Source: Azophilus sp963663395
Lineage (GTDB): Bacteria; Pseudomonadota; Gammaproteobacteria; Pseudomonadales; Azotimanducaceae
Assembly (NCBI GenBank): GCA_963663395.1
Contig: OY760226.1
Coordinates: 1,736,001 to 1,800,000 of the forward strand
Direction: 5' to 3'
DNA length: 64,000 nt
Below are positions 8,287 through 16,542 of the stretch, piece after piece. How positions within the stretch are numbered: the stretch's first letter is position 1; every line of letters begins with the position of its first letter. Both the position numbers and the translations under genes were made by a program. Below the pieces are notes generated by a model. The model saw nothing but the letters and a program-made list of their open reading frames with translations. It did no database searches and was not told where the DNA came from.

Positions 8287-10379
8287 TATTGAGCTCTCCG
8301 TATGTTTGCGATGTCGGTAAGCCACTTGCATCGTTCGACGTCTGCATTAGGAATCTGTTGGAGAGCGCCAGTAGCGCTTTCAGCAGGCTTGCGCAACGCT
8401 TCGGATCTGACAAAGTCGACGACGAAAGCACGCTTAGCTGGAGCACTAGGATCGATTCGGAGGCACCGCCCAACTCGCTGAATCGTCTCCAATTTAGACC
8501 GTGCTGACGCAAACAAAACGACGGTGCGCAGCGAATGAATATCGATCCCTTGTGAAATTCGGTGACAGGTGACTAAGCAATCGATTTGGCTGCGTGAAAA
8601 CTGTACGAGGTGATCGCGGTCGTCCTCCGCGTAATAGGTACGATATCGGGTTGTGTACCTATGGATATCTTCCAAGAGCCTATTGCCGTATTCTCGAGTT
8701 TCAACAAAAATAATACAGTTTTTTAGAATGCCAGGATTGGCCGCTAAGTACGTCGAAAAGACCTGCGGTTTCATTTCGGCGGTCTTATATACCCTTGACA
8801 ACTCCGTCCACACTTCTTCATTGGACATTGGATTGCCGACTCTGGCCCTTGCAGCGCGTTTGGCGTACACGTCTCGAAGACGTTTACGATCTGTCTTAGT
8901 AAGCTCGTATTGAAGTGGTACATAATCAAGCTCGCTTAGGACTCCGCGCTGGATCGCTGATTCAAGTGGGAATCGGTAGACGATTGGTCCGATCTCGTTT
9001 TCGATGAATGCGTTTCCAATGTCGTCGTAGGTCCGTTCAGGCGTCGCACTTAACCCGAGACGCCAATCGAAACTCCGATGTTGCGTTTGCAGCGAAGCAA
9101 TTTGTCCCGGAGCACCGAGTCCGTGTACCTCATCGTGAACAATAATCATGTGCCGCTTTTGGTCTGGCGAGATGCGCCCTAGCAATTTGTGAAGTTGGCC
9201 TCGTGAAACAACCACTATTGCTTGGTAGGGGTCTAATGCAAAATCCACTAGTCCTTTGTGTCGTTCGAAGTGCCGATAGATTGGCCATCGCCGGCCGGTA
9301 GCATGTAGCCAATTTCCCAACTCCTCGCACCATTGATCAAGAAGGTCAGTACCATCAGTGGTGATGATGGCCGCACTAATCGATCCGTTTTCGATCAACC
9401 TGTCGAGGATCTTCAGTGCGGTGCGCGTTTTACCGGTGCCGGTTGCCATCTCCAACACTCCAGTACGTTTGCCGATATAAGCGTCAACAGCTTCCTCTTG
9501 ATGGCGCCATTTTGATGGTTCATGCTCGGGCGATGTAGACATCGGCTCCAAGGGAGTGGGCGGTGATTTGTACGCGCGTGACTTCAGGAGAGCCAAGGTT
9601 TTCTTATTCGGTAACTTTACGTCGAGAGCGGTCGCCTTGTTAGTCCACGCCTCGTCAAATTGCTTTACCTTTATGTCGACACGTTCTTTATCGCCGGGAA
9701 CCCAGCTGCGATAAACGTCGAGCGATTCATAGTTCAACTTGTGTCCTCCGAGCGTCTCATTGGCAGAGCCGGTGAACGCCACTAGCGCATCGTCTGAAAA
9801 AGCGAAAACACCCATTTTTTCATGATATATGCCAGGTCTTTCCAAGTGTTTGGCAAATGCAAACCTGATCTGTAGACGGTCGTTCGCGATCAGCCACGCG
9901 AATATTCTCGCCCGCGCATCTTGCGAAGTAGGATCATCTGCTAGTGTGATAACCTCCTCTAACAGTCGGTCAACCACCAATTGGCGATACTTTGTCCGCT
10001 CTTCCTCATTGGATAGTTTGTTTAATACATTGATGTCCTCGCGACTCATTTCTGGAGACGCAATTAACTTGATGTTGAGGTTGTTGGCCGAAATCATTCG
10101 CGGCAATGCCTCTACCCAAGTCAGCAACGCTCTGCTGGAGAAGTATCCTACGGCTCTTCTATAAGAGGTGGCTGCTTGCAGGCAGGGCGAAAAGAAATCG
10201 GTCGCTAGGTCGTCGATGCCAGATCGATAGTGGGGTTTTATTTTCGGTCGGATAGGCGTCATGTATTGGACACCTTGGACTTGGGTGACATCTGATAGAC
10301 GCCGCCGGTCTTTGCGTTGGACGTTGTTTCGTTTAGCTGGATCCATGACGTTGCGCGCGGACCCGTATTTGGTAGCCAA
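8286..10379 (-). CDS. DEAD/DEAH helicase with N-terminal PLD-like domain, 697 aa
   Basis: Residues about 45-270 form a phospholipase-D-like region (PHYRSGIDDLATDFFSP, SYRRAVGYFSSRALL, then IYHEKMGVFAFSDDALVAFTGSANETLGG with the H-x-K and G/S/N pattern). A superfamily-2 helicase follows: Walker A EMATGTGKTRTAL near residue 317, the DEAH box degenerate as HDEVHGLG, LSATPER, then RISQGIDI and QRVGRCLR. This PLD-helicase layout is what is often annotated as a phosphorothioation-system or type III-like restriction enzyme. The TTG at 10379 is the longest start; ATG codons at 10346 or 10262 are alternatives. It is the first gene of a four-gene unit and is divergent from dndB. A role in cutting unmodified DNA is inferred. 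Confidence 0.85.
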   Translation of the reverse strand: MATKYGSARNVMDPAKRNNVQRKDRRRLSDVTQVQGVQYMTPIRPKIKPHYRSGIDDLATDFFSPCLQAATSYRRAVGYFSSRALLTWVEALPRMISANNLNIKLIASPEMSREDINVLNKLSNEEERTKYRQLVVDRLLEEVITLADDPTSQDARARIFAWLIANDRLQIRFAFAKHLERPGIYHEKMGVFAFSDDALVAFTGSANETLGGHKLNYESLDVYRSWVPGDKERVDIKVKQFDEAWTNKATALDVKLPNKKTLALLKSRAYKSPPTPLEPMSTSPEHEPSKWRHQEEAVDAYIGKRTGVLEMATGTGKTRTALKILDRLIENGSISAAIITTDGTDLLDQWCEELGNWLHATGRRWPIYRHFERHKGLVDFALDPYQAIVVVSRGQLHKLLGRISPDQKRHMIIVHDEVHGLGAPGQIASLQTQHRSFDWRLGLSATPERTYDDIGNAFIENEIGPIVYRFPLESAIQRGVLSELDYVPLQYELTKTDRKRLRDVYAKRAARARVGNPMSNEEVWTELSRVYKTAEMKPQVFSTYLAANPGILKNCIIFVETREYGNRLLEDIHRYTTRYRTYYAEDDRDHLVQFSRSQIDCLVTCHRISQGIDIHSLRTVVLFASARSKLETIQRVGRCLRIDPSAPAKRAFVVDFVRSEALRKPAESATGALQQIPNADVERCKWLTDIANIRRAQ

Positions 10380-10689
10380 TTAAGCACTATTCGATGGTTG
10401 GTGTAGCACGCACGTTCGAGAATTGAATTTTAAAAAAAGGTTGGATGTGCTTGGGTGCATTACTCAAATTGCCGACGACCATGCGTGCGGGATGCAGTTA
10501 CCGCAGTAGGGGTAACGGCCCGCTTGGTGTTTTTCAGCACGCGATTTAGTTTCTTTGCGCGGGCCGGTTGCGGGATTCTAGCGGCGCTATGTGTAAACAG
10601 ACGATTGGGACCAGATGACAATGCAGACACCTGGTACTTTACTTTGCGATGTAGGGAATTACTAGGTTTGTCTGTAGAGGATTGATGCG

Positions 10690-10728
10690 GACACCGAGAG
10701 TCAACGGCGTCCGAAATTCATCGGTGTC
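10690..10728. promoter_or_regulatory. Inverted repeat in divergent intergenic region
   Basis: GACACCGA at 10690-10697 is perfectly mirrored by TCGGTGTC at 10721-10728 with a 23-base spacer. It may be a protein-binding site, but an 8-bp arm can occur by chance, so support is weak. Confidence 0.3.
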
Positions 10729-10851
10729 AAGCCTTTGGTGCCCCATGATCTGGATCTCTTGGATGTAACTGCTGCGATTCTTCTGTGGATGTGGCTGACA
10801 CATCTCCGGATTGCCAGGAGTCGTGCAACGAGCGCTCCGAAATTACGAGTG

Positions 10852-10865
10852 TTACCCATGGGTAA
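10852..10865. promoter_or_regulatory. 14-bp perfect palindrome TTACCCATGGGTAA
   Basis: A perfect spacer-free palindrome about 190 bp upstream of dndB in the shared promoter region. Its position is compatible with an operator for a dimeric regulator. No regulator gene is adjacent, so assignment is open. Confidence 0.4.
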
Positions 10866-11012
10866 TTCATGCACGGGCTTGTGCTTGGCATCGCCCGCCC
10901 TTTCACGGGCTGGATGACTTGGCTCGCGGGCAACCCAACAATTTGGAAGGACTAGTCACTGTGAGGTGAGCGGCTGGAATCTTTGATTGGAAGTGGTTGA
11001 CGCGGCAGCAAT

Positions 11013-11043
11013 GGACGTTAAAATACGCGAGATTTTAACGTCC
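11013..11043. promoter_or_regulatory. Strong inverted repeat just upstream of dndB
   Basis: Arms GGACGTTAAAAT (11013-11024) and ATTTTAACGTCC (11032-11043) are perfect 12-bp complements around a 7-base loop acgcgag. The repeat ends 11 bp before the dndB start, so a bound repressor, or the RNA hairpin, would occlude dndB translation or transcription initiation. There is no T-run, which argues against a terminator. DndB homologues have been described as repressors of their own operon; whether DndB or another regulator binds here is inference. Confidence 0.6.
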
Positions 11044-11054
11044 GCGGTCGGCCA

Positions 11055-12146
11055 ATGGATGGGTACGTCACCTCGTTTCCAGCGGTAAAGGGTAGGCAAG
11101 CTGGTGCTGAATTCTACTTTGCCATGTGTCCTATGAGGCTGTTGCCGAAAATGTTTGTCTTCGATGACGACGAAGTGCCGCCCGAGTTGCGCGCGCAGAG
11201 AACATTGAATCGCCAGAGAATACCCGAGATGGCCCAGTATCTGGTGGACAATCGGGAAAATTATGTCGTTTCCGCGATAACTGCATCGGTGGATGCCACG
11301 GTGCGCTTTCATCCCAATGGCAAGGGCGATGTGGGCCAGAATATCGGAACGCTCCTTATTCCGATGGACGCTCGACTACTGATCAATGATGGCCAGCACC
11401 GGCGGGCGGCGATTGAAGAAGCAATGAAGGATTGCCCAGAATTGAGGGACGACCATGTTCCGGTTCTCTTCTTCATGGACAAAGGGCTCAAGCGTAGCCA
11501 GCAAATGTTTGCGGACCTCAACAAACACGCTATCCGCCCTAGCGATTCCCTCAGCACACTTTACGACCAACGCGACCCCAGTTCAGAGCTTGCGCGATAC
11601 GTGGCTATGACCGTTGTCGGTTTCAAAGGCATGACGGAAATGGAACGGTCGAGCATCTCCAATCGGAGCACCAAGTTGTTCACGCTGAGCAGCATCAAGC
11701 ATGCGAGTCGTGCTCTATTGCGCAAGGGTCGACGGGACGATATCACGCAAGCAGAACGGGAGTTTTCGGCTGCATTCTGGTCTGAAGTGGTGTCCAATGT
11801 TCCGGATTGGGGGCTGGCAAAGCAAAGGAAGGTGGCATCGAGCGATTTGCGCCAAAATTGCGTTCACGCACATGGGGTGGCTCTATCGGCGATAGGCGCT
11901 GCAGGCGCTGACTTGGTGTCCTCTCATCCTGACGGATGGCAATCAAAGCTGAAAAAGTTGCGGACAATCGATTGGTCCCGTTCGAATGGAACCCTCTGGG
12001 AGGGGCGTGCCATGGTGCATGGGAGAATCAGTAAGGCTCGGACCAATGTGCGGTTGACTGCCAATTTTCTGAAGGAACACATGGGGCTTCCGCTAAATGC
12101 GGAGGAAGAGGAACTAGAACGCAACCTGAGTAGGCACGGTGACTGA
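11055..12146 (+). CDS. dndB: DNA sulfur modification protein DndB, 363 aa
   Basis: The DGQHR motif appears as LLINDGQHRRAAIEEAM near residue 115, preceded by the typical DndB opening (SFPAVKGRQAGAEFYFAMCP, then PPELRAQRTLNRQRIPEMA). Length is normal for DndB. In characterised systems DndB is not needed for sulfur insertion but regulates the operon and modification frequency. The ATG at 11055 preserves the conserved N-terminus although no strong ribosome binding site precedes it; the inverted repeat at 11013-11043 lies immediately upstream. The gene overlaps dndC by 8 bp, placing it first in a six-gene coupled operon. Confidence 0.93.
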   Translation: MDGYVTSFPAVKGRQAGAEFYFAMCPMRLLPKMFVFDDDEVPPELRAQRTLNRQRIPEMAQYLVDNRENYVVSAITASVDATVRFHPNGKGDVGQNIGTLLIPMDARLLINDGQHRRAAIEEAMKDCPELRDDHVPVLFFMDKGLKRSQQMFADLNKHAIRPSDSLSTLYDQRDPSSELARYVAMTVVGFKGMTEMERSSISNRSTKLFTLSSIKHASRALLRKGRRDDITQAEREFSAAFWSEVVSNVPDWGLAKQRKVASSDLRQNCVHAHGVALSAIGAAGADLVSSHPDGWQSKLKKLRTIDWSRSNGTLWEGRAMVHGRISKARTNVRLTANFLKEHMGLPLNAEEEELERNLSRHGD

Positions 12147-13674
12147 AGCATTTCTTTACGAGTCAGCAGCAGAACAGGCAAAAGCCCTTGAACCCGCGGG
12201 CCGGCCTTTGGGAGATCTGATTCAGGAACTTTGTGAACTCTATCTCGAAGATAGCCGCCCCTGGGTTGTGGGTTTCAGCGGAGGTAAGGACTCGACCGCG
12301 GTCCTACAACTTGTCTACACCGCAGTCTTGGCCCTGCGCCCGGAAGAGAGGAAGAAACGCATCTTTGTCGTTTCCTCCGATACTCAGGTCGAAACACCAG
12401 TGGTCGTTGACCTTTTGGCCACAACTTTATCTGAACTAAACGACGCAGCCCTCTCACATGAAATTCCCCTTCAGGCAAACCAAGTGACGCCCCGGCAGGA
12501 CCAAACGTTCTGGATAAACCTCCTCGGCAAGGGCTACCCAACCCCGACGCAGACGTTCCGTTGGTGTACCGAACGCATGAAGATCAACCCTATCAATGCG
12601 TTCATCTTGGATAAGGTAGCTGACTACGGTGAAGTGATCGTTATCCTGGGAGCGAGAAGTGCCGAGAGCGCCTCCAGGGCGCAGGTCATCGCCAAGCACC
12701 GCATTGATGGGAGCAGGCTCAGCCGGCATACCTCCTTGCCCAATGCCTACGTCTATACGCCGATTCAGGATTGGACCGCGGACGAGGTGTGGGAGTATCT
12801 GATGTCTGCACCACGGCCTTGGGGTGGTGACAATCGAGCGCTGCTGGAGCTCTACAGGGGGTCCAATGCGGGCGAGTGCCCAGTAGTAATCGACACCAGT
12901 ACGCCGTCCTGCGGCAACTCCCGCTTTGGCTGTTGGACCTGTACGGTAGTCACTACCGACAAGGCTATGGAAAGCCTCGTCGAACAGGGCGAAGACTGGA
13001 TGCGGCCTTTATTGGATTTCCGCAACATGCTCGCCGAGACCACCAAGCCGGAGCGAAAAGAACAATATCGAAACTATCGTCGGCGCACCGGAAAGGTATC
13101 GTTCGCCCGAGGCGATCTGCAGGATGACAACGACGGCAGCCGTGTTCGCAAACACATTCCAGGGCCATACTGGATGAAGTATCGCCGCAAGTGGCTCAAA
13201 CGTTTGCTTAAGGTTCAGCGCGACATTCAAGCCAAGGGTCACCAGATCGAATTGATCCAGGAAGACGAACTGCATCAAATCCGGCGCGAATGGCTAAATG
13301 ACCCGAATGAGCCGGACTGGGCCGATGAGTTGCCGGCCATATACAGAGACGTGTTCAATAGAGACTTGGATTGGATTCAGGACGACGCGAGCGGCTTCAC
13401 CCAATCCGATGCCGACCTGTTGCAGGAACTGGAGCAGCGGTACGGTATACCCGGAACACTCGTCCGCAAACTCCTCGACCTGGAAGTCTCCATGGATGGG
13501 CTCGCCAGGCGTCGGGGTTTGACGGACCGCATTCACCGCATCCTCAACGAAGACTGGCAGCCGCTGGAGTCTGTGTTGCAGGCTGGAGAACGGGTCCTTG
13601 ACGGGGGGTATCAAGAGGAGATTGACCGGCTTCAAATCGAGCTCGAGACGCTCGATGAGGCATCCCAGCAGTGA
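12139..13674 (+). CDS. dndC: DNA sulfur modification protein DndC, 511 aa
   Basis: A PAPS-reductase/ATP-pyrophosphatase-type enzyme that activates DNA for phosphorothioate formation. The PP-loop is GFSGGKDSTAVLQL at about residues 44-57. FRWCTERMK and the cysteine-rich stretch SCGNSRFGCWTCTVVTTDKA (about 253-273) provide the iron-sulfur cluster ligands expected in DndC. The start is GTG, overlapping dndB; dndD begins inside its stop codon. The sulfur donor desulfurase (DndA/IscS) is not encoded in the window, so a housekeeping IscS probably supplies it, as in many dndBCDE-only loci. Confidence 0.95.
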   Translation: MTEAFLYESAAEQAKALEPAGRPLGDLIQELCELYLEDSRPWVVGFSGGKDSTAVLQLVYTAVLALRPEERKKRIFVVSSDTQVETPVVVDLLATTLSELNDAALSHEIPLQANQVTPRQDQTFWINLLGKGYPTPTQTFRWCTERMKINPINAFILDKVADYGEVIVILGARSAESASRAQVIAKHRIDGSRLSRHTSLPNAYVYTPIQDWTADEVWEYLMSAPRPWGGDNRALLELYRGSNAGECPVVIDTSTPSCGNSRFGCWTCTVVTTDKAMESLVEQGEDWMRPLLDFRNMLAETTKPERKEQYRNYRRRTGKVSFARGDLQDDNDGSRVRKHIPGPYWMKYRRKWLKRLLKVQRDIQAKGHQIELIQEDELHQIRREWLNDPNEPDWADELPAIYRDVFNRDLDWIQDDASGFTQSDADLLQELEQRYGIPGTLVRKLLDLEVSMDGLARRRGLTDRIHRILNEDWQPLESVLQAGERVLDGGYQEEIDRLQIELETLDEASQQ

Positions 13675-15653
13675 TCCTAGAGCGCCTCACGCTCTGTGAC
13701 TTCCGGGCTTACCGGGGCATCCAGGACGTGGAGTTGCGCCCTCGCGTTCGCTATCGGTCAGAGAGGCCGATTATCTTGTTCGGCGGACTCAACGGCGCGG
13801 GCAAAACGACACTGTTGTTGGCTGTCAAGCTTGCGCTCTATGGGCGCTTGGCGCTGGGCATGGGCACTTCAAAAGCCAGCTATGCGAAATTCGTGCGGTC
13901 CTGCATCCACTCGATACCGGGGGCGGTAGTCCCGCGTAACAGCGCGTACGTAGAACTTGAGTTCGTCTACGGCAAGTTGGGGCGGCAAACCCGGTATGTG
14001 GTACGCCGAAATTGGGTCGACGATGGTCGCGAGGTGCATGAATCGCTCTCGCTATCGGAGGACGGAGAGCGTCGACACACTCTTTCTACCGATGCTTGCC
14101 AAGGGTTCCTGAACGAACTGGTACCAATAGGTGTCTCCGAACTATTTTTCTTTGACGGAGAAAAAATTGCCGAACTGGCAGAGGACGACTCCGGCGAGGC
14201 GCTGGGAGACGCCATTCACAGGCTCCTGGGTCTCGACCTCGTTGAGCGCCTTCGCAATGATCTGCGAGTCTACATGCTGCGGCGGGAATCCAAGACGGCG
14301 GGAAAGGGTGTCGCCGCCGAACTTGACAAGCTCCAGCGGGAATATGAGGAACTAAGGAATCAACTTTCTGAGGAACGCGCGGCCCTGGAAGGTGCCCGAG
14401 AAAACCTGAATGCCCTGGTCGCGGACCGGGACCGTCTAGAAATCCGTTTAACCGAACGCGGCGGCGACTGGGGAGCGTCGCGTGAAGCACAACGCGCCAA
14501 GGCTAAGGAGCTTGCGGAGTCCCTCAAACAGGATGAGCGCGAATTGCGGGAAGAGCTAGGCGGAGCGTACCCGCTTTCGCTGGCAACCGAGGCTCTCACC
14601 GAGGCTATCGAGGTTGCTTCAAAGGAACTGGTCTCACTCACTGACACCGAGGCGAATCGGCTCTTGACGGGATTTGCGTCAGATTTGAAGGAAACTTTGG
14701 ATGACGCCGGGCAAGTAACTGTTGACGAGCTGTTGGTAAAGAGGTTGCGGCCAGAGACTGCCCCTTCGACTACATTCGATCTCAGTCATCGGTCCGTGGG
14801 GCGCATGGATTACACGGTTAAGCATGCCGTTCCCGAGGCCGCGGCGCGGGTAGAGCGAGTGGTGAAACGAATTGTCGGCACCAAGGAAGAACTCGATGGC
14901 GTAACGCTCAGAATCGAGCAAGCCCCCGACGAGGCGGTATTGGCGACAGACTTTGCAAAGCTGGCGGCCCTGAATGAGAAGATCATGGCGGCTGGGGCGG
15001 AAGTCGCGGTTCGGCAGCGGGAGGTCAAGACACGATACGCCAATGCAATCGGTATTGCGCGCTCGCTGCGCGACAAGCACAAGGCTCTGTCGGAGCGCCA
15101 GGATCTTGAGCGGCCGCTGGAATATGCCAGCGGTGCCCGGGCGCTCCTCAAGGATTTCGGGCAGATCAATGCGGAACGGAAGATCGGTCAACTGGAAGAA
15201 GAGTTTGCAATGTCGTTTCGCCGGCTCGCGCGCAAGGACGACATGGTTGCGAGAGCCGAAATCGATTCTCATCGATTCACCGTTAAGCTGCTAGATGGGG
15301 ACGGCGTGGAAATCCAGAAGTCGCAGCTATCCGCGGGTGAACGGCAGATTTACGCCATCGCCATGCTGGAGGCCTTGGCACGCACCTCTGGAAGACGACT
15401 GCCGGTGGTTATTGATACCCCGCTTGGCCGGCTTGACTCATATCATCGGGCGAATTTGGTGCGAGACTACTTCCCGAGGGTAAGCCACCAGGTAATCCTC
15501 CTCTCCACAGACACCGAGGTCGACGAGTCGTTCTACCGGGAGCTGTCGCCCAACATCAGCCATGCCTTCGAAATCTGCTACGACGATAAGGAACGTATGG
15601 CCAATCTCCAGCAGGGGTACTTCTGGCGGGCTCGGGCGAGGATGGCAGGATGA
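13671..15653 (+). CDS. dndD: DNA sulfur modification protein DndD, 660 aa
   Basis: An SMC/RecF-like ATPase of the phosphorothioation machinery. Walker A is FGGLNGAGKTTLLLAVKLALYG at roughly residues 38-58 (GLNGAGKTT core), followed by VSELFFFDGEKIAELAED near 155, coiled coil from 190-300 and 400-480, the signature-like QLSAGERQIYAIAML near 550 and Walker B LPVVIDTPLGRLDSYHR near 578. Length matches DndD. A GTG start overlaps the dndC stop. In known systems DndD provides ATP-driven DNA nicking or strand handling with DndC and DndE. It differs from the second, divergent SMC-like ATPase of this island (6099-8105). Confidence 0.95.
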   Translation: MILERLTLCDFRAYRGIQDVELRPRVRYRSERPIILFGGLNGAGKTTLLLAVKLALYGRLALGMGTSKASYAKFVRSCIHSIPGAVVPRNSAYVELEFVYGKLGRQTRYVVRRNWVDDGREVHESLSLSEDGERRHTLSTDACQGFLNELVPIGVSELFFFDGEKIAELAEDDSGEALGDAIHRLLGLDLVERLRNDLRVYMLRRESKTAGKGVAAELDKLQREYEELRNQLSEERAALEGARENLNALVADRDRLEIRLTERGGDWGASREAQRAKAKELAESLKQDERELREELGGAYPLSLATEALTEAIEVASKELVSLTDTEANRLLTGFASDLKETLDDAGQVTVDELLVKRLRPETAPSTTFDLSHRSVGRMDYTVKHAVPEAAARVERVVKRIVGTKEELDGVTLRIEQAPDEAVLATDFAKLAALNEKIMAAGAEVAVRQREVKTRYANAIGIARSLRDKHKALSERQDLERPLEYASGARALLKDFGQINAERKIGQLEEEFAMSFRRLARKDDMVARAEIDSHRFTVKLLDGDGVEIQKSQLSAGERQIYAIAMLEALARTSGRRLPVVIDTPLGRLDSYHRANLVRDYFPRVSHQVILLSTDTEVDESFYRELSPNISHAFEICYDDKERMANLQQGYFWRARARMAG

Positions 15654-15997
15654 TCCCGCATCGTGTCCGGGTGTCGGAAAAATCCACCGCGCGGTTGAAG
15701 TTCCTGAAGTCCAAGACGGGGCTAACGCCGAACATACTCAGCCGGTTTGCTTTTCTGCTATCTGCTCGTGACATGCGGCGGGTGACAAGAGGCTCTGCTG
15801 ACCTGAGCGGTCAGGAATTCAATGCGCCCACGTTATTTGGCGAACACCAGGCACTTTATGACCTGCTGCTCGTGCGCTACGTCGAAACCGCGCATGACGA
15901 CCGGGAGCCCGGCGCCATCATCGCCAATCACATCGAAAACGGCCTGCACAAGATGGGTCATGTCCGCGGACTGGAGGATTTGGTAAGCCTCCAGTGA
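15650..15997 (+). CDS. dndE: DNA sulfur modification protein DndE, 115 aa
   Basis: A short DUF1832-type protein: RVRVSEKSTARLKFLKSKTGLTPNIL followed by SRFAFLLSARD is the conserved N-terminal half of DndE, and LLVRYVETAHDD plus IIANHIENGL the C-terminal half. DndE binds nicked double-stranded DNA in characterised systems. The ATG overlaps the dndD stop (ATGA), and the next gene starts with GTG inside its stop, so expression is coupled. Size is normal. Confidence 0.93.
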   Translation: MIPHRVRVSEKSTARLKFLKSKTGLTPNILSRFAFLLSARDMRRVTRGSADLSGQEFNAPTLFGEHQALYDLLLVRYVETAHDDREPGAIIANHIENGLHKMGHVRGLEDLVSLQ

Positions 15998-16542
15998 GCT
16001 TGCATCACGGACGGCGTCGGCATCCAGAATCTGTGGGGCTTGGCTCGGCTTACGACGCCCTGCGGAAAACCGGTCGTGGCAAGCATGTCGGGGCGTTCAG
16101 CTACTACCACGCTTCCTTGGTTCGAGAGGTCCCGGCGGCTGATTCGCAGTTTGCCAACGTCTGGCACGACCTAATCGGTGATCCGCTCGACTACAATGTG
16201 CTGAAGCTCGATCGAAGGTCACGGATCAGCTTCCTGATGTACCAAGAATTCTCCGCGCCATTTCCACTGCTCGACTTTGCGTTCTCGTGTAACGTCGACA
16301 AAAGAACGGTGCGTAAGACCAACTACCGCGACCGTTCCAATCCACCGATTTTGCACAGAAAGGAATTGCTCCTACGAGCAGACGATCCACTTGTCCCGGC
16401 TGCCGTCCAATTGACCGCACAGCTTGAGGCCCATGGCGTGTTCGCCAACGCTAGTTCAATCGGGACACAAACCGGATGGAAATCCCGTCTTGAATCTATG
16501 GGTTTGAGCATCGTTGGTGGGGAGGTACAAGCCGCGCCATGA
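15994..16542 (+). CDS. Dnd-associated NPPILHRKE-domain protein, 182 aa
   Basis: The protein contains GKHVGAFSYYHASLV near residue 28, a NVLKLDRRSRISFLMY segment near 65 and YRDRSNPPILHRKELLL near 113. In my recollection these are the hallmarks of the C-terminal domain of the phosphorothioation-associated putative methyltransferase, where it is fused behind the methyltransferase. Here it is free-standing and lies before the methyltransferase gene, overlapping it by ATGA. The GTG start sits in the dndE stop. The final residues (SIGTQTGWKSRLESMGL) also match that family's tail. Role unknown; nucleic-acid binding or target choice is only a guess. It is a real part of the operon rather than a remnant, given intact motifs and coupling. 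Confidence 0.75.
   Translation: MSLHHGRRRHPESVGLGSAYDALRKTGRGKHVGAFSYYHASLVREVPAADSQFANVWHDLIGDPLDYNVLKLDRRSRISFLMYQEFSAPFPLLDFAFSCNVDKRTVRKTNYRDRSNPPILHRKELLLRADDPLVPAAVQLTAQLEAHGVFANASSIGTQTGWKSRLESMGLSIVGGEVQAAP

Larger units (their letters stand above)
10380..11012. other. Divergent intergenic region between helicase operon and dnd operon
   Basis: About 630 bp separate two operons transcribed away from each other, so both promoters should lie here or in the adjoining 11013-11054. No convincing coding frame was found; small frames such as 10455-10685 lack family resemblance and ribosome binding sites. Two short symmetric elements are listed separately (10690-10728 and 10852-10865). Confidence 0.6.

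Noticed and set aside
5657..10379. Idea that the minus-strand operon is DndFGH
   Set aside because: Its products (PLD-helicase, 59 aa, SMC ATPase, 153 aa) do not match the DndF, DndG and DndH layout as I know it.
10455..10685. 76-codon frame in the divergent region before dndB
   Set aside because: No family pattern, no ribosome binding site, overlaps likely promoter DNA.
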